Shown piece by piece: positions 7,228 to 15,575 of a stretch of 64,000 nucleotides of DNA. The notes beneath the pieces were generated by a model that was given only the letters and a program-made list of their open reading frames with translations, had not been told where the DNA came from and did not search any database. Source of the DNA: Halobacillus halophilus DSM 2266 (GTDB taxonomy: Bacteria; Bacillota; Bacilli; Bacillales; Halobacillaceae); the NCBI RefSeq assembly GCF_000284515.1, contig NC_017668.1:806001-870000 (forward strand), written 5' to 3'. The stretch's first letter is position 1. Each line of letters opens with the position of its first letter. The position numbers and the translations under genes were made by a program.

Positions 7228-8980
7228 CGTCCGTGGTGGGGAATTTTTAATTACGGAGAGTAGTTTGGAAACCGTTTTCACCCCTGAGGACCGCAGTGAG
7301 GAACATAAAATGATAGCTTCCACGGCTCGACAATTTATTTCCCGGGAAATACACCCGAACAGAAAAGAGCTGGAAGCAGAGAATTACGAATTTGTTTCAG
7401 AGAAGATGAAGATCGCAGGGGATTTGGGGCTCTTGAGTCACAGTATTCCAGAAAAATATGGAGGGCTAGGACTCGATAAAATCAGTAAAGGGATCGTAGG
7501 GGAGGCTCTCGGAAGCGGAGGCGGATATAGTGTAGCTCACTCCAATCATACGTGTATCGCGACGCTGCCCATAACCTATTTTGGCACAGAGGAACAGAAG
7601 AATAAGTATTTGCCCAAGTTGGCCACTGGTGAGTATATAGGAGCTTATTGTCTCACGGAGCCTGACGCGGGCTCGGATGCTCTTTCTGCTAAGACGACTG
7701 CTGTTATGAATGAAGAAGGAACTCACTACTTGCTGAATGGAACGAAGATCTATATAACGAATGCAGCTTTTTCCCATACATTCATTGTTTATGCAAAAGT
7801 GGACGGGAAGGATTTTACAGCTTTTATTGTAGAGAAAGACTTTGAGGGGCTCTCGATCGGACCTGAGGAAAATAAGATGGGGATTAAAGGTTCTTCCACG
7901 TGTTCCGTCATTATGGAAGATTGCAAGGTACCGGTGGAGAACAGACTTGGAGAAGTAGGCAAGGGGCATTTAATTGCATTGAATGTTTTAAATCTGGGCC
8001 GGTTCAATCTGGGTTTTGCGACGAATGGAGCAGCTAAACATTGTTTCAAGTTAGCCTTGGAACATACAACAGAAAGAAAACAGTTTGGCCGTTCCATTGC
8101 TGATTTCAGTGCCACTAAAGAAAAAGTAGCTCGTATGGCTGCACGTATTTATGAAACAGAATCTCTTCTCTATAGAACCGCGGGCCATGTGGAATCAGTT
8201 CTTGGTCATTATTACGATAGTGAGAATCCAAAAGCTGTTGCAAAGGCGATGAATGAACATGCGTTGGAATCTGCTATATGTAAGATCAAGGGTTCAGAGA
8301 CACTAGACGAAGTCACAGATGAATCCCTGCAGCTCCATGGTGGAGCCGGTTTTATCAAAGAATACCCAATTGAACAAGCTTACAGGGATTCACGTATCAA
8401 TCGCATCTTCGAAGGGACCAATGAAATTAATCGCTTGCTGATTCCAGGCGTCTTTTTCAAAAAGCTGGGCAAAGGGGAATTTGATGCTCGAACAGTTCTG
8501 GAAAAGGCCGAGCATTCTCTGAAAAATAATTTGTTCAAACAAGTTGAAGGTCCTTTAGATAAACTTCAGGAAGCTGTAGCGTTGTTTCGAAATTTATACA
8601 TTGTAGCAGCGGGCACAGCACTTAAAGTCCACGGTGAGACGATTCAGCACGAACAGGAAATCATGATGAAGCTTGCTAATATAGCGATCGCGTTATATTC
8701 AAGTGAATCAGCTGTGCTGAGGACGCTTAAAGCAATTCGCAGTTCCGACCAGGAAGCGGAACTTAAAACGAAACTCGCTTACACCGTGGTAGAGCAATCA
8801 GCTCAAGAAATACAACAGGCTTCTTCCTTTCTATTCTCTAACTTGATGAAAGGAGAAGAACGAATAAGGATTATGAGAAATGTCTCCGTTCTTTTAAGTA
8901 ACTATCTATGGGAAGATTCGATAGAACGTAATCGCGCAATTGCTGAAGTGATGATGGAAGAAAAACAATATATTTCATAA
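7208..8980 (+). CDS. Long-chain-type acyl-CoA dehydrogenase with C-terminal extension (590 aa)
   Basis: The start at 7208 has AAAGGAGGGG 6 nt upstream and overlaps the ComB-like gene by 20 bp. Residues 30-430 form a standard acyl-CoA dehydrogenase: LTEPDAGSDA near 150, the LHGGAGF helix near 380 and RIFEGTNEINRLL near 400, in which the catalytic Glu is present (unlike the ACAD11-type enzyme at 2087). About 150 further residues form a helical C-terminal domain, as in Bacillus FadE-type enzymes. It introduces the 2,3 double bond into acyl-CoA in beta-oxidation, passing electrons to ETF, whose genes are not here. Confidence 0.9.
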   Translation: MNPVKHDVRGGEFLITESSLETVFTPEDRSEEHKMIASTARQFISREIHPNRKELEAENYEFVSEKMKIAGDLGLLSHSIPEKYGGLGLDKISKGIVGEALGSGGGYSVAHSNHTCIATLPITYFGTEEQKNKYLPKLATGEYIGAYCLTEPDAGSDALSAKTTAVMNEEGTHYLLNGTKIYITNAAFSHTFIVYAKVDGKDFTAFIVEKDFEGLSIGPEENKMGIKGSSTCSVIMEDCKVPVENRLGEVGKGHLIALNVLNLGRFNLGFATNGAAKHCFKLALEHTTERKQFGRSIADFSATKEKVARMAARIYETESLLYRTAGHVESVLGHYYDSENPKAVAKAMNEHALESAICKIKGSETLDEVTDESLQLHGGAGFIKEYPIEQAYRDSRINRIFEGTNEINRLLIPGVFFKKLGKGEFDARTVLEKAEHSLKNNLFKQVEGPLDKLQEAVALFRNLYIVAAGTALKVHGETIQHEQEIMMKLANIAIALYSSESAVLRTLKAIRSSDQEAELKTKLAYTVVEQSAQEIQQASSFLFSNLMKGEERIRIMRNVSVLLSNYLWEDSIERNRAIAEVMMEEKQYIS

Positions 8981-8996
8981 AAGGGAGATGGATCGT

Positions 8997-9782
8997 ATGA
9001 ACTTAGGTAATGATCATTTGAGCGTGGATCTTAATGGACCGGTGCTTTCGTGTGTTTTAAATCGTCCTGATGCTTTAAATGCATTTTCAGACGATATGAT
9101 AGCCGGGTTAAAAGAAGCGATTAAAGAAGCTGAGCAAAATGATGACATTAAAGTTGTTGTTTTATCAGGAGCCGGCAGGGCCTTCTCGGCAGGCGGCGAT
9201 GTGAAAGGTATGGGCTCGGGTTCTTCTCAGGAAGTTTACGATCATATCGGGAAGCTTAACGAGCTAATTCTTATGATAAAAGATCTTTCTAAACCAGTAA
9301 TTGCAGTCGTACATGGTTACGCAGCAGGGGCCGGTTTCAATTTAGTTCTTGCTTGCGACCAAATTTTAGCTGGAGAAGAAAGTAAATTCGTTCTTAGTTT
9401 TGCCCAAGTCGGATTAGTATCAGATGGAGGGGGTCACTACTTCTTAGCAAAAATCTTAGGACCATATCGTACGAAGGAGCTATTATTCCGCGCAGAACCT
9501 ATTCCTGTTGAAACAGCTGCAGAATGGGGACTGGTCAATCGCGTTTACCCTTTAGCAGAATTAGAGGAGTCGGCAATGGAGTATGCTCTCCGTCTTGCTA
9601 AAGGCCCAGGACGTGCTATGGGCATGATGAAGAAAATGGTGGATCAGGCTGAGAACAAGGATCTGGCTGCTGTTCTTGAACAGGAACGCATTACTCAGAC
9701 GATGATGGTGACAACCGAGGATCATAAAGAGGGAGTACAGGCATTTAAAGATAAACGTAAGCCAGCCTTTACTGGCCGATAG
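8997..9782 (+). CDS. Enoyl-CoA hydratase/isomerase (crotonase) family
   Basis: The ATG at 8997 is preferred to the one at 8988 because AGGGAG then sits at the right distance; the upstream ATG touches it. The 261-residue protein has the two oxyanion-hole stretches of crotonases, GAGRAFSAGGDVKGM (near 57-71) and HGYAAGAGFNLVLACD (near 103-118), and the usual length. In place of the second catalytic Glu of true hydratases the region reads 'AQVGLVSDGGGHYFL', so Asp may act or the enzyme may be an isomerase. It would convert the 2-enoyl-CoA products of both dehydrogenases. Confidence 0.87.
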   Translation: MNLGNDHLSVDLNGPVLSCVLNRPDALNAFSDDMIAGLKEAIKEAEQNDDIKVVVLSGAGRAFSAGGDVKGMGSGSSQEVYDHIGKLNELILMIKDLSKPVIAVVHGYAAGAGFNLVLACDQILAGEESKFVLSFAQVGLVSDGGGHYFLAKILGPYRTKELLFRAEPIPVETAAEWGLVNRVYPLAELEESAMEYALRLAKGPGRAMGMMKKMVDQAENKDLAAVLEQERITQTMMVTTEDHKEGVQAFKDKRKPAFTGR

Positions 9783-9794
9783 GAGGAAACATTG

Positions 9795-10766
9795 ATGAAA
9801 GCTATTCAGTTTAAAGAGTACGGAGGACCAGAAGTATTAGAATCTGTCCAAGTGGAAGACCCTGCATTAGGGGAAGGCGAGGTAAAAATAAAAGTCACAG
9901 CTATTGGAGTAAATTATGCAGATACGGCACGACGAGAAGGTGCTTATGTAGTTCCAACGCCTTTACCTTTTATTCCCGGGGCTGAAGTGGCCGGGGTTGT
10001 GGAACAAACCGGGAAAGGTGCGGACCAATTCAAAAAAGGAGACCGTGTCGTAACCTTAATTGGTTCAGGAGGATACGCGGAATATGTGGTAACGAAAGAA
10101 AGTAATCTTATCCCTGTGCCGGAAGAACTTGATGATGAGAATGCGGTAGCGATCCCGCTTCAGGGGCTGACGGCTTATCATTTGCTGACAACAATGGGAC
10201 GGTTGGAAAAAGGAGAAACCGTTCTTATCCACGCTGCGGCCGGAGGAGTTGGCTCACTTGCCGTACAGCTGGCGAAGCACTATGGAGCTGAAGTCATTGC
10301 AACAGCCAGTTCTGAAGAAAAGCTGAACCTCGCAAAAGAATTAGGAGCCGATCATACGGTGAACTATACCAATCCGAACTGGCGGGATGAAGTCATGGAA
10401 GCAACAGATGGAAGGGGAGTTGATATCGCTCTCGAGATGGCTGGCGGAGACATTTTTCATGAAACCGTTAAGTGCATGAGATCGTTTGGGCGCTTAGTAG
10501 TTTATGGCGTAGCAAGTGGAAATCCGCCTCAAATGTATCCATCTGGATTAATGAACAGAAATCTTTCGGTTATTGGCTTCTTTCTTCCTCAAATTATGAA
10601 GAAGCCCGTCTTATTTGAAAAAAGCCTGAAAGAATTATTAAAGCTTGTGAACACAGGGGAATTGAAGCTCACGGTTGGAGGGGTTTACAACCTTGATGAA
10701 GCCGCTCATGTCCACGAAATTCTCCAAGCTAGAAAAACGAAAGGGAAGCTTGTTTTAAAACCTTAA
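9795..10766 (+). CDS. Zinc-free quinone oxidoreductase (NADPH-dependent MDR family)
   Basis: The ATG at 9795 lies 8 nt after AGGAGG; a TTG just before it is less likely. The 323-residue medium-chain reductase lacks the zinc ligands of alcohol dehydrogenases and has the nucleotide motif HAAAGGVGSLAVQLAKHYGA (about 147-166) and 'IPGAEVAGVVE' of the QOR group. It reduces quinones or enones with NADPH. As last gene of the acyl-CoA operon it might reduce an enoyl or unsaturated carbonyl by-product. A terminator follows directly. Confidence 0.85.
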   Translation: MKAIQFKEYGGPEVLESVQVEDPALGEGEVKIKVTAIGVNYADTARREGAYVVPTPLPFIPGAEVAGVVEQTGKGADQFKKGDRVVTLIGSGGYAEYVVTKESNLIPVPEELDDENAVAIPLQGLTAYHLLTTMGRLEKGETVLIHAAAGGVGSLAVQLAKHYGAEVIATASSEEKLNLAKELGADHTVNYTNPNWRDEVMEATDGRGVDIALEMAGGDIFHETVKCMRSFGRLVVYGVASGNPPQMYPSGLMNRNLSVIGFFLPQIMKKPVLFEKSLKELLKLVNTGELKLTVGGVYNLDEAAHVHEILQARKTKGKLVLKP

Positions 10767-10782
10767 GTTTATAATTGTCCGG

Positions 10783-10816
10783 AATCCCGCAGGAGTACAC
10801 CTCTTGCGGGATTTTA
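10783..10816 (+). terminator. Terminator of the acyl-CoA operon
   Basis: ATCCCGCA (10784-10791) pairs with TGCGGGAT (10805-10812), followed by TTTTAT, 17 bp after the last stop codon. Confidence 0.85.
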
Positions 10817-10828
10817 TAATCTCTGGGG

Positions 10829-10857
10829 GAGTCTTACCCAATCCGGCCTGATTGGGG
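10829..10857. repeat. Degenerate solo end (type 1) of the dispersed repeat
   Basis: The segment GAGTCTTACCCAATCCGGCC followed by TGATTG matches the right terminal repeat of copy D (GAGTCTTACACAATCCGGTC, CTATTG) with a few changes, but no repeat body is attached. It lies in the 221-bp gap before the acetyltransferase gene; the rest of the gap shows only AT-rich sequence. Confidence 0.55.
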
Positions 10858-10987
10858 GGATATAATATGAAGAAAAAGGGCCAATAAAAAATAAAAGAAG
10901 ATTATGAAGGATATTTGTAGTTAAAGATCGAAATGGAAACATCAGTCTAAATAGGACATTTACTCGTTAATGATAGGAGCTGTTTGA

Positions 10988-11539
10988 ATGTTTACATACA
11001 AAATTGATGAAGAAGTCTCATTAAAATTAATAGAACACAAAGATGCCGAAGAACTTTTTACGTTATCAAATCTGTCCAGAGAGCATCTTCGGGTGTGGCT
11101 TCCCTGGATTGACTTCACTCATTCGGCCGAAGATACAAAAAAATTCATCCAGGCAAGTCTTGAAAGGTATGCTCGTAATAACGGATTAACGGTATGTATC
11201 CTTTTGAATGGGAATATCGCTGGGGTGGTGGATTTCCATGAAATAGATTGGAGTCATAAAAGAACCAGTATTGGTTACTGGATGGGGACGGAGTACACGG
11301 GCCGAGGGTTGCTGAACAGGGCCTGCCGCCACTTGTTCACGTATGCTTTTGAAGATCTCGGACTGAACCGTATTGAAATAAGAGCAGCTGAGGAAAATTT
11401 GAAAAGCCGTGCAATACCTGAACGATTAGGGTTTGTTCAGGAAGGAATCATCAGGGACGCCGCGAACATGTACGGCAGCTATGTTAATCACGTGGTTTAT
11501 GGAATGCTTGCCAAAGACTGGCTGCCTGATAAAAGATAA
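10988..11539 (+). CDS. GNAT N-acetyltransferase, RimJ/RimL type
   Basis: The 183-residue protein follows TAGGAGCTG and carries the acetyl-CoA-binding stretch SIGYWMGTEYTGRGLLNRAC (about 96-115), then 'LGLNRIEIRAAEENLKSRAIPERLGF', the RimL-type pattern. The family acetylates the N-terminus of ribosomal proteins L12, S5 or S18, or other small amines. Bacillus has several paralogues (YdaF, YjcK) of unclear substrate, so no specific name is given. It is 27 bp upstream of the PP2C-like gene and may be co-transcribed with it. Confidence 0.85.
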   Translation: MFTYKIDEEVSLKLIEHKDAEELFTLSNLSREHLRVWLPWIDFTHSAEDTKKFIQASLERYARNNGLTVCILLNGNIAGVVDFHEIDWSHKRTSIGYWMGTEYTGRGLLNRACRHLFTYAFEDLGLNRIEIRAAEENLKSRAIPERLGFVQEGIIRDAANMYGSYVNHVVYGMLAKDWLPDKR

Positions 11540-11566
11540 TAATTCCCTTATTTGAGGTGAAATAAA

Positions 11567-12343
11567 ATGGTAGAGCGTAAGCTGAAAGTCGAGAAGGTAA
11601 ATTACACAAGCCCTGACAAAAAGGAAAGTGAAGATGCCTATATTATTAATCGTGAGGCAGGTATTTACGGAGTCCTGGATGGAGCAACTCCTTTAGATGA
11701 ATTTCAAGATCAACAAGGTCACAATGGAGCTTATTTAGCGGCTCGAATTTTCAAAGAACATTTTGAAAGTCTTGCTTCTAACGCGGATCTCAGGAAAGAA
11801 GTTAGAGAGGCAAATTCAAAATTGTATCAACAAATGCTTGCGCATGGGATCGATGTTTCTGAAGGCTACAAACGCTGGTCGACATGTGTAGCCATTGTCC
11901 AGGTAGAGGAATCACACATCAATTACGCGCAATTAGGTGATTCTATGATCGTGGCTGGATACACACATAAGTCAGCTAAGCTGATTACTCAGGATACCGT
12001 TAAAGGAATTAGTTCAAGAGCAAAATTAAAACGTGCAACCGATCGTGCTAATGGAATCGATGTATTTGATGAAAAATATTATGAAAATAAATTGAATCAA
12101 TTGCGTTATAATCGTTCGTTGGCCAATCAGCCAAATGGTTATACAGTGGCAAATGGAATGAAAGAAGCGAATCTATATCTTCAAAAGGGCCGGATTTCCA
12201 CTGAAGATCTAACTGATGTACTGCTCGTTACTGATGGATTATTCCATCCTGACTACGACCTTATGGATTCTTATCAGCAGATAATAACTATTGGTTTAAC
12301 CACTTATATTAACGATCTGACAAAAAACTTGAGGACCGTGTAA
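11567..12343 (+). CDS. PP2C-like protein phosphatase domain protein
   Basis: The 258-residue protein starts after GAGGTGA. The PP2C metal-site motifs can be recognised in order: SEDAY (near 21-25), GVLDGATP (near 34-41), YAQLGDSMIV (near 122-131) and LLVTDGLF (near 221-228). These Asp residues would bind two Mn or Mg ions for Ser/Thr phosphatase activity. The 'TP' after DGA, where PP2C enzymes have 'GG', marks a divergent subfamily. No kinase gene adjoins it. Cytoplasmic; no membrane segment seen. Confidence 0.72.
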   Translation: MVERKLKVEKVNYTSPDKKESEDAYIINREAGIYGVLDGATPLDEFQDQQGHNGAYLAARIFKEHFESLASNADLRKEVREANSKLYQQMLAHGIDVSEGYKRWSTCVAIVQVEESHINYAQLGDSMIVAGYTHKSAKLITQDTVKGISSRAKLKRATDRANGIDVFDEKYYENKLNQLRYNRSLANQPNGYTVANGMKEANLYLQKGRISTEDLTDVLLVTDGLFHPDYDLMDSYQQIITIGLTTYINDLTKNLRTV

Positions 12344-12356
12344 TGCCGATCGACGA

Positions 12357-12372
12357 CAGGACGGCCGTCCTG
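12357..12372. promoter_or_regulatory. Perfect 16-bp palindrome CAGGACGGCCGTCCTG
   Basis: This uninterrupted GC-rich palindrome is 13 bp after the PP2C-like gene, followed by ATTACTTTT. It could be a poor terminator (no loop, few T) or a protein-binding site for the hydrolase gene that starts at 12451. Confidence 0.35.
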
Positions 12373-12450
12373 ATTACTTTTAACTCGTCTTATTCTGAAT
12401 GATACTTTCCAACATAAACTGAAATAGAAAAATAGTTGGGAGGAAAATAA

Positions 12451-13260
12451 ATGCCTTTTTTGCAGCTTAAGGACGGAACCGAGTTGTATTATCAGGATCA
12501 GGGGTCTGGCAAGCCATTACTAATGATTCATGGGGTTTGGATGAGCAGCCGTTTCTTTAAAGAACAGGTACCTTTTTTTCAACAAAAATACAGAGTTATA
12601 AACCTGGATCTTCGCGGTCATGGGCAATCATCTAAAACAGAAGATGGTCACACGGTAGCCCAATATGCGAGAGACGCAGCTGAGGTAATTGATTTGCTGC
12701 AGCTTGAGGATGTTACTTTACTTGGATGGTCAATGGGAGCCTTTGTTATTTGGGAGTATCTCCATCAATTTGGTGAGGAAAAGGTGAAAGCTACCGTAAT
12801 TGTTGATGAACTCGCTTCTGATTTTAAATGGGATGATTTTGAGATCGGAGCTTTTGACCTCCCTGCATTGACAGGAATGATGCGTGAGATCCAAACGAAT
12901 CAGGAAGGGCTCCTGAGAGGATTTATCCCATTGATGTTCAAGGAAGAAGTTGAAGAGGAAGAATTAGCCTGGATGATAGAAGAGACAACCAAAGTTCCAG
13001 CTTCAGTAGCCAGTGCTATTCTATTTGATCAATCCATTATTGACTGTCGTCCTTATCTTCCTTCGATAACTGTTCCAACTTTATTGTGCTTTGGTCGAGA
13101 GGAAAAATTGATTCCTTTAGCTGCAGGAGAGCATTTAAAAAATGAAATCCCTAACTCACAGTTAGAGGTCTTTGAATCGAGCTGTCATTGCCCATTTCTC
13201 GAAGAATCGGAGCGGTTTAACAAGGTTGTCGATTCATTCATTGCCTCTTCTCATAAATAA
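12451..13260 (+). CDS. Alpha/beta hydrolase
   Basis: The 269-residue protein follows GGGAGG. It has the alpha/beta-hydrolase fold signatures: oxyanion HGVW (27-30), LRGHGQSSKT (about 52-61), the nucleophile elbow GWSMGA (about 92-97, Ser94), an acid in 'LCFGREEKLI' and the catalytic His in 'SSCHCPF' near 249. It is most like the esterase/haloperoxidase-type hydrolases (for example RsbQ-like or AB-hydrolase 1 proteins). The substrate cannot be inferred; neighbours give no clear pathway. Confidence 0.85.
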   Translation: MPFLQLKDGTELYYQDQGSGKPLLMIHGVWMSSRFFKEQVPFFQQKYRVINLDLRGHGQSSKTEDGHTVAQYARDAAEVIDLLQLEDVTLLGWSMGAFVIWEYLHQFGEEKVKATVIVDELASDFKWDDFEIGAFDLPALTGMMREIQTNQEGLLRGFIPLMFKEEVEEEELAWMIEETTKVPASVASAILFDQSIIDCRPYLPSITVPTLLCFGREEKLIPLAAGEHLKNEIPNSQLEVFESSCHCPFLEESERFNKVVDSFIASSHK

Positions 13261-13335
13261 TTAACGTTAGGGAGGGCGCTCCATCCCTAAAGATGCTATG
13301 TAGGTTTTATTTAAAAACGTGAAAGGCGGGGCGTG

Positions 13336-14241
13336 ATGAGGTATCTGTTTGACGTGAACCGATTTGTAGATGAGCGTGCGTTGTCGGTCAGTATAAAAAA
13401 TAAAGGACTTAATTACGGTTTGGGCTGCTTTGAAGGAATTAGAGGGTTTTGGAACGAAGAACAGCAGCAGTTATTTGTTTTCCGTTTGGAAGATCACTTA
13501 AAAAGATTCCATCAATCAGGAAAAAGTTTATTTATTCCGATCCCTTATTCAGTCCCCGATTTAACACAAATCATTCGCAGACTCCTAGTATTGAATCAAG
13601 AAATGGCTGATGTCTATATTCGCCCTGTATGCTTTAAAGGTTCAGATACCCTTCGCCCTAATTTGAGTGATCCATATAATCATCTGGGCATTTTTACTAC
13701 AGTCTTAGACTATAAACCTAAGGAAGCTTTAAAAACATGCATATCCTCTTGGACGAGAATGGGGAGTAATATGATTCCTCCTCAAGTAAAACCAACGGGT
13801 GGGTACTTGAACTCCGCTCTTGCGATCAACGAAGCTGAGCTTAATGGGTTTGATGAAGCCATTTTTTTAACGAAGGAAGGAAATATTAGCGAAGGCGCAA
13901 CAGAAAACATTTTTATCGTACGTGATAATCAAGTGCTTACTCCACCTGTTTCTGACGATATCCTTCCGGGCATTACGAGGGACACGGTATGTACAATTCT
14001 CAAGAATGAGTTTGGGATTATTGTTCAAGAGAAAAGCTTCACAAGAGTTGAGGTATATGAAGCGGACGAAGTGTTTTTTACAGGAACGGCTATTGGCATA
14101 AAGCCGGTAATTGAAGTGGATCGGCGGGTGATTAGGAACGGCCGTGTGGGCTCACTCACGAAACAGATTCAGGGTATTTATGATCAAATAGTGAGAGGAA
14201 AGATGAAAGAGTATCTGGATTACAGTTTCCCAGTTTACTAA
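13336..14241 (+). CDS. Class IV aminotransferase (branched-chain aminotransferase-like)
   Basis: The ATG at 13336 follows AAAGGCGGGG; the GTG directly before it is also possible. The 301-residue protein shows the PLP fold-type IV pattern: YGLGCFEGIRGF (near 28-39), Arg in 'FRLEDHLKRFHQSGKSL', the PLP lysine in 'QVKPTGGYLNSALA' (near 153-166), the Glu in 'ISEGATENIFIV' (near 190-201) and 'ILPGITRDTV'. It matches IlvE-type enzymes that transaminate Val, Leu and Ile. No other branched-chain genes adjoin, so it may be a secondary paralogue such as B. subtilis YbgE or YwaA. Confidence 0.83.
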   Translation: MRYLFDVNRFVDERALSVSIKNKGLNYGLGCFEGIRGFWNEEQQQLFVFRLEDHLKRFHQSGKSLFIPIPYSVPDLTQIIRRLLVLNQEMADVYIRPVCFKGSDTLRPNLSDPYNHLGIFTTVLDYKPKEALKTCISSWTRMGSNMIPPQVKPTGGYLNSALAINEAELNGFDEAIFLTKEGNISEGATENIFIVRDNQVLTPPVSDDILPGITRDTVCTILKNEFGIIVQEKSFTRVEVYEADEVFFTGTAIGIKPVIEVDRRVIRNGRVGSLTKQIQGIYDQIVRGKMKEYLDYSFPVY

Positions 14242-14249
14242 TGTATAGG

Positions 14250-14296
14250 TTAATAAGGAATAGACCTTTACCAGTTGTAAGTCTATTCCTTATTAA
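14250..14296. terminator. Bidirectional terminator between convergent genes
   Basis: A perfect 16-bp stem (TTAATAAGGAATAGAC with GTCTATTCCTTATTAA) lies between the aminotransferase stop and the methyltransferase stop. It serves both strands. Confidence 0.85.
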
Positions 14297-14297
14297 G

Positions 14298-14966
14298 TTA
14301 TTTTACGACCGCCAGCAGAAATCCATCATATCCTTTGCTTCCTACCGTCTGAATCGCTGTTGAATCAATACGTGGTTCATTTGATAGAATATCAAACATG
14401 TCACGAATACCCTCAATGTCCGAATCTTGGCTATCCTTTACCACGACTTCTCCATGGCGGACCACATTGTCTACCACAATACAGGCCCCTCGCGCCGATA
14501 GATCTATCGCCCACTTAATATAAGAAGGGTTATTTCTTTTGTCTGCATCAATGAATACAAAGTCAAAAGGATCAGTTTCCGTCTCTGCGAGTGAGGGGAA
14601 AGTTTCATTTGCTGGGCCGAGGAGGATCTCAACTTTCTCCTTAAGTCCAGCATGTTCTATATTCTTTCTTGCTGCTTGAGCGTGTTTTTCACTTGCTTCC
14701 AATGTAACAAGTCGGCCATCTTCAGGAAGAGCACTTGCCAGCCAAATGCTGCTGTATCCACCCAGAGTTCCAACCTCAAGAATCCGCTTAGCTCCTTTGA
14801 TTTTAGCCAGCACGTGAAGCATTTTTCCTTGGGCTGCTGAGACATCAATGGAAGGGAGACCAGCTTCTGAATTAGATTTTAAAACTTCGTTCATCGCGTC
14901 CTTCTCTTGAACGAGCTGGCTATTAAAATAGTCATCCACCTCGGTCCAAGTTTTCTGTGTACTCAT
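14298..14966 (-). CDS. SAM-dependent O-methyltransferase (CCoAOMT-like, class I)
   Basis: The 222-residue protein starts at an ATG 8 nt after AAGGAGG. The SAM-binding motif ILEVGTLGGYSSIWLA (about 62-77), 'LVTLEASEKHAQAARKNI' (motif with the acidic ribose-binding residue) and 'DFVFIDADKRNNPSYI' (metal-binding Asp) define the catechol/caffeoyl-CoA O-methyltransferase group found in many bacteria (YrrM-like). It would methylate a hydroxyl of an unknown small acceptor. Its upstream region is unusual: repeat copy B begins 28 bp before the start codon, so its promoter must lie in or be supplied by the repeat. Confidence 0.85.
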   Translation of the reverse strand: MSTQKTWTEVDDYFNSQLVQEKDAMNEVLKSNSEAGLPSIDVSAAQGKMLHVLAKIKGAKRILEVGTLGGYSSIWLASALPEDGRLVTLEASEKHAQAARKNIEHAGLKEKVEILLGPANETFPSLAETETDPFDFVFIDADKRNNPSYIKWAIDLSARGACIVVDNVVRHGEVVVKDSQDSDIEGIRDMFDILSNEPRIDSTAIQTVGSKGYDGFLLAVVK

Positions 14967-14993
14967 TAAAAGACCTCCTTAATTTTATTAAAG

Positions 14994-15535
14994 AAAAGCT
15001 CCCGATACTGGAAGACCCTGTTTCGAGATAAATAGGGGCCGTTACATTAGGTGGATAAGGGTTGGTGGGGAAATAACTCGTCTTGTTCCATCACCCAGAC
15101 ACTCGAGACATAAGCCGTTCATCAACGGACGGAAAAACCACCATCCTTTTGATGCTCGGCTTATGCTGGTCGTGTCTTTCGGGGTGATTCCACATTTGAA
15201 CACTTTCCTATGGGGGAACGGTGAGCTTCCTCGCTCGTTTTACTCCCTGCTGGATCTCACCTAGTCCCTTCTCCCATAGGAGTCTCGCCATTTCCCCACC
15301 AACCCAACATGATTAAGAAAAACGTCCCCTTCTAGAAGAGAAGGTTCTCCACCTTAATCAGAATTAAATGCTTTTATGACAGGCTATTGAGGATCGTTGC
15401 ATCCTGAAATAGGTACAGAACCACATGGTCTAATTCTTCAGCACGCAGGTAATGTTTGAAGTGGTTTTGACCTTCAGCACAATCAAATATCTCGAAACTG
15501 AGTCTTCCACAATCCGGCCCTATTGTGAAATAACG
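14994..15535. repeat. Copy B of the dispersed repeat (about 540 bp)
   Basis: The left end is type 2 (AAGCTCCCGATACTGGAAGA...TTTCGAGATA) and the right end is type 1 inverted (TATCTCGAAACTGAGTCTTC, CACAATCCGGCCCTATT), so this copy is in the opposite orientation to A. The left arm GGTTGGTGGGGAAAT pairs with ATTTCCCCACCAACC around 15060-15310 and contains the 'CATAAGCCG' module at 15090-15188. The second arm present in A, C, D and E is missing or eroded here. Confidence 0.87.
15090..15188. repeat. Nested 'CATAAGCCG' hairpin module inside copy B
   Basis: The outer stem ATCACCC/GGGGTGAT and inner stem ATAAGCCG/CGGCTTAT match the module at 22381-22482 in copy C with several point changes and a small deletion in the outer stem. 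Confidence 0.7.
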
Positions 15536-15575
15536 TGCTTACGAAAAATCAAATAATTTTTGATAGTACCCTTTA

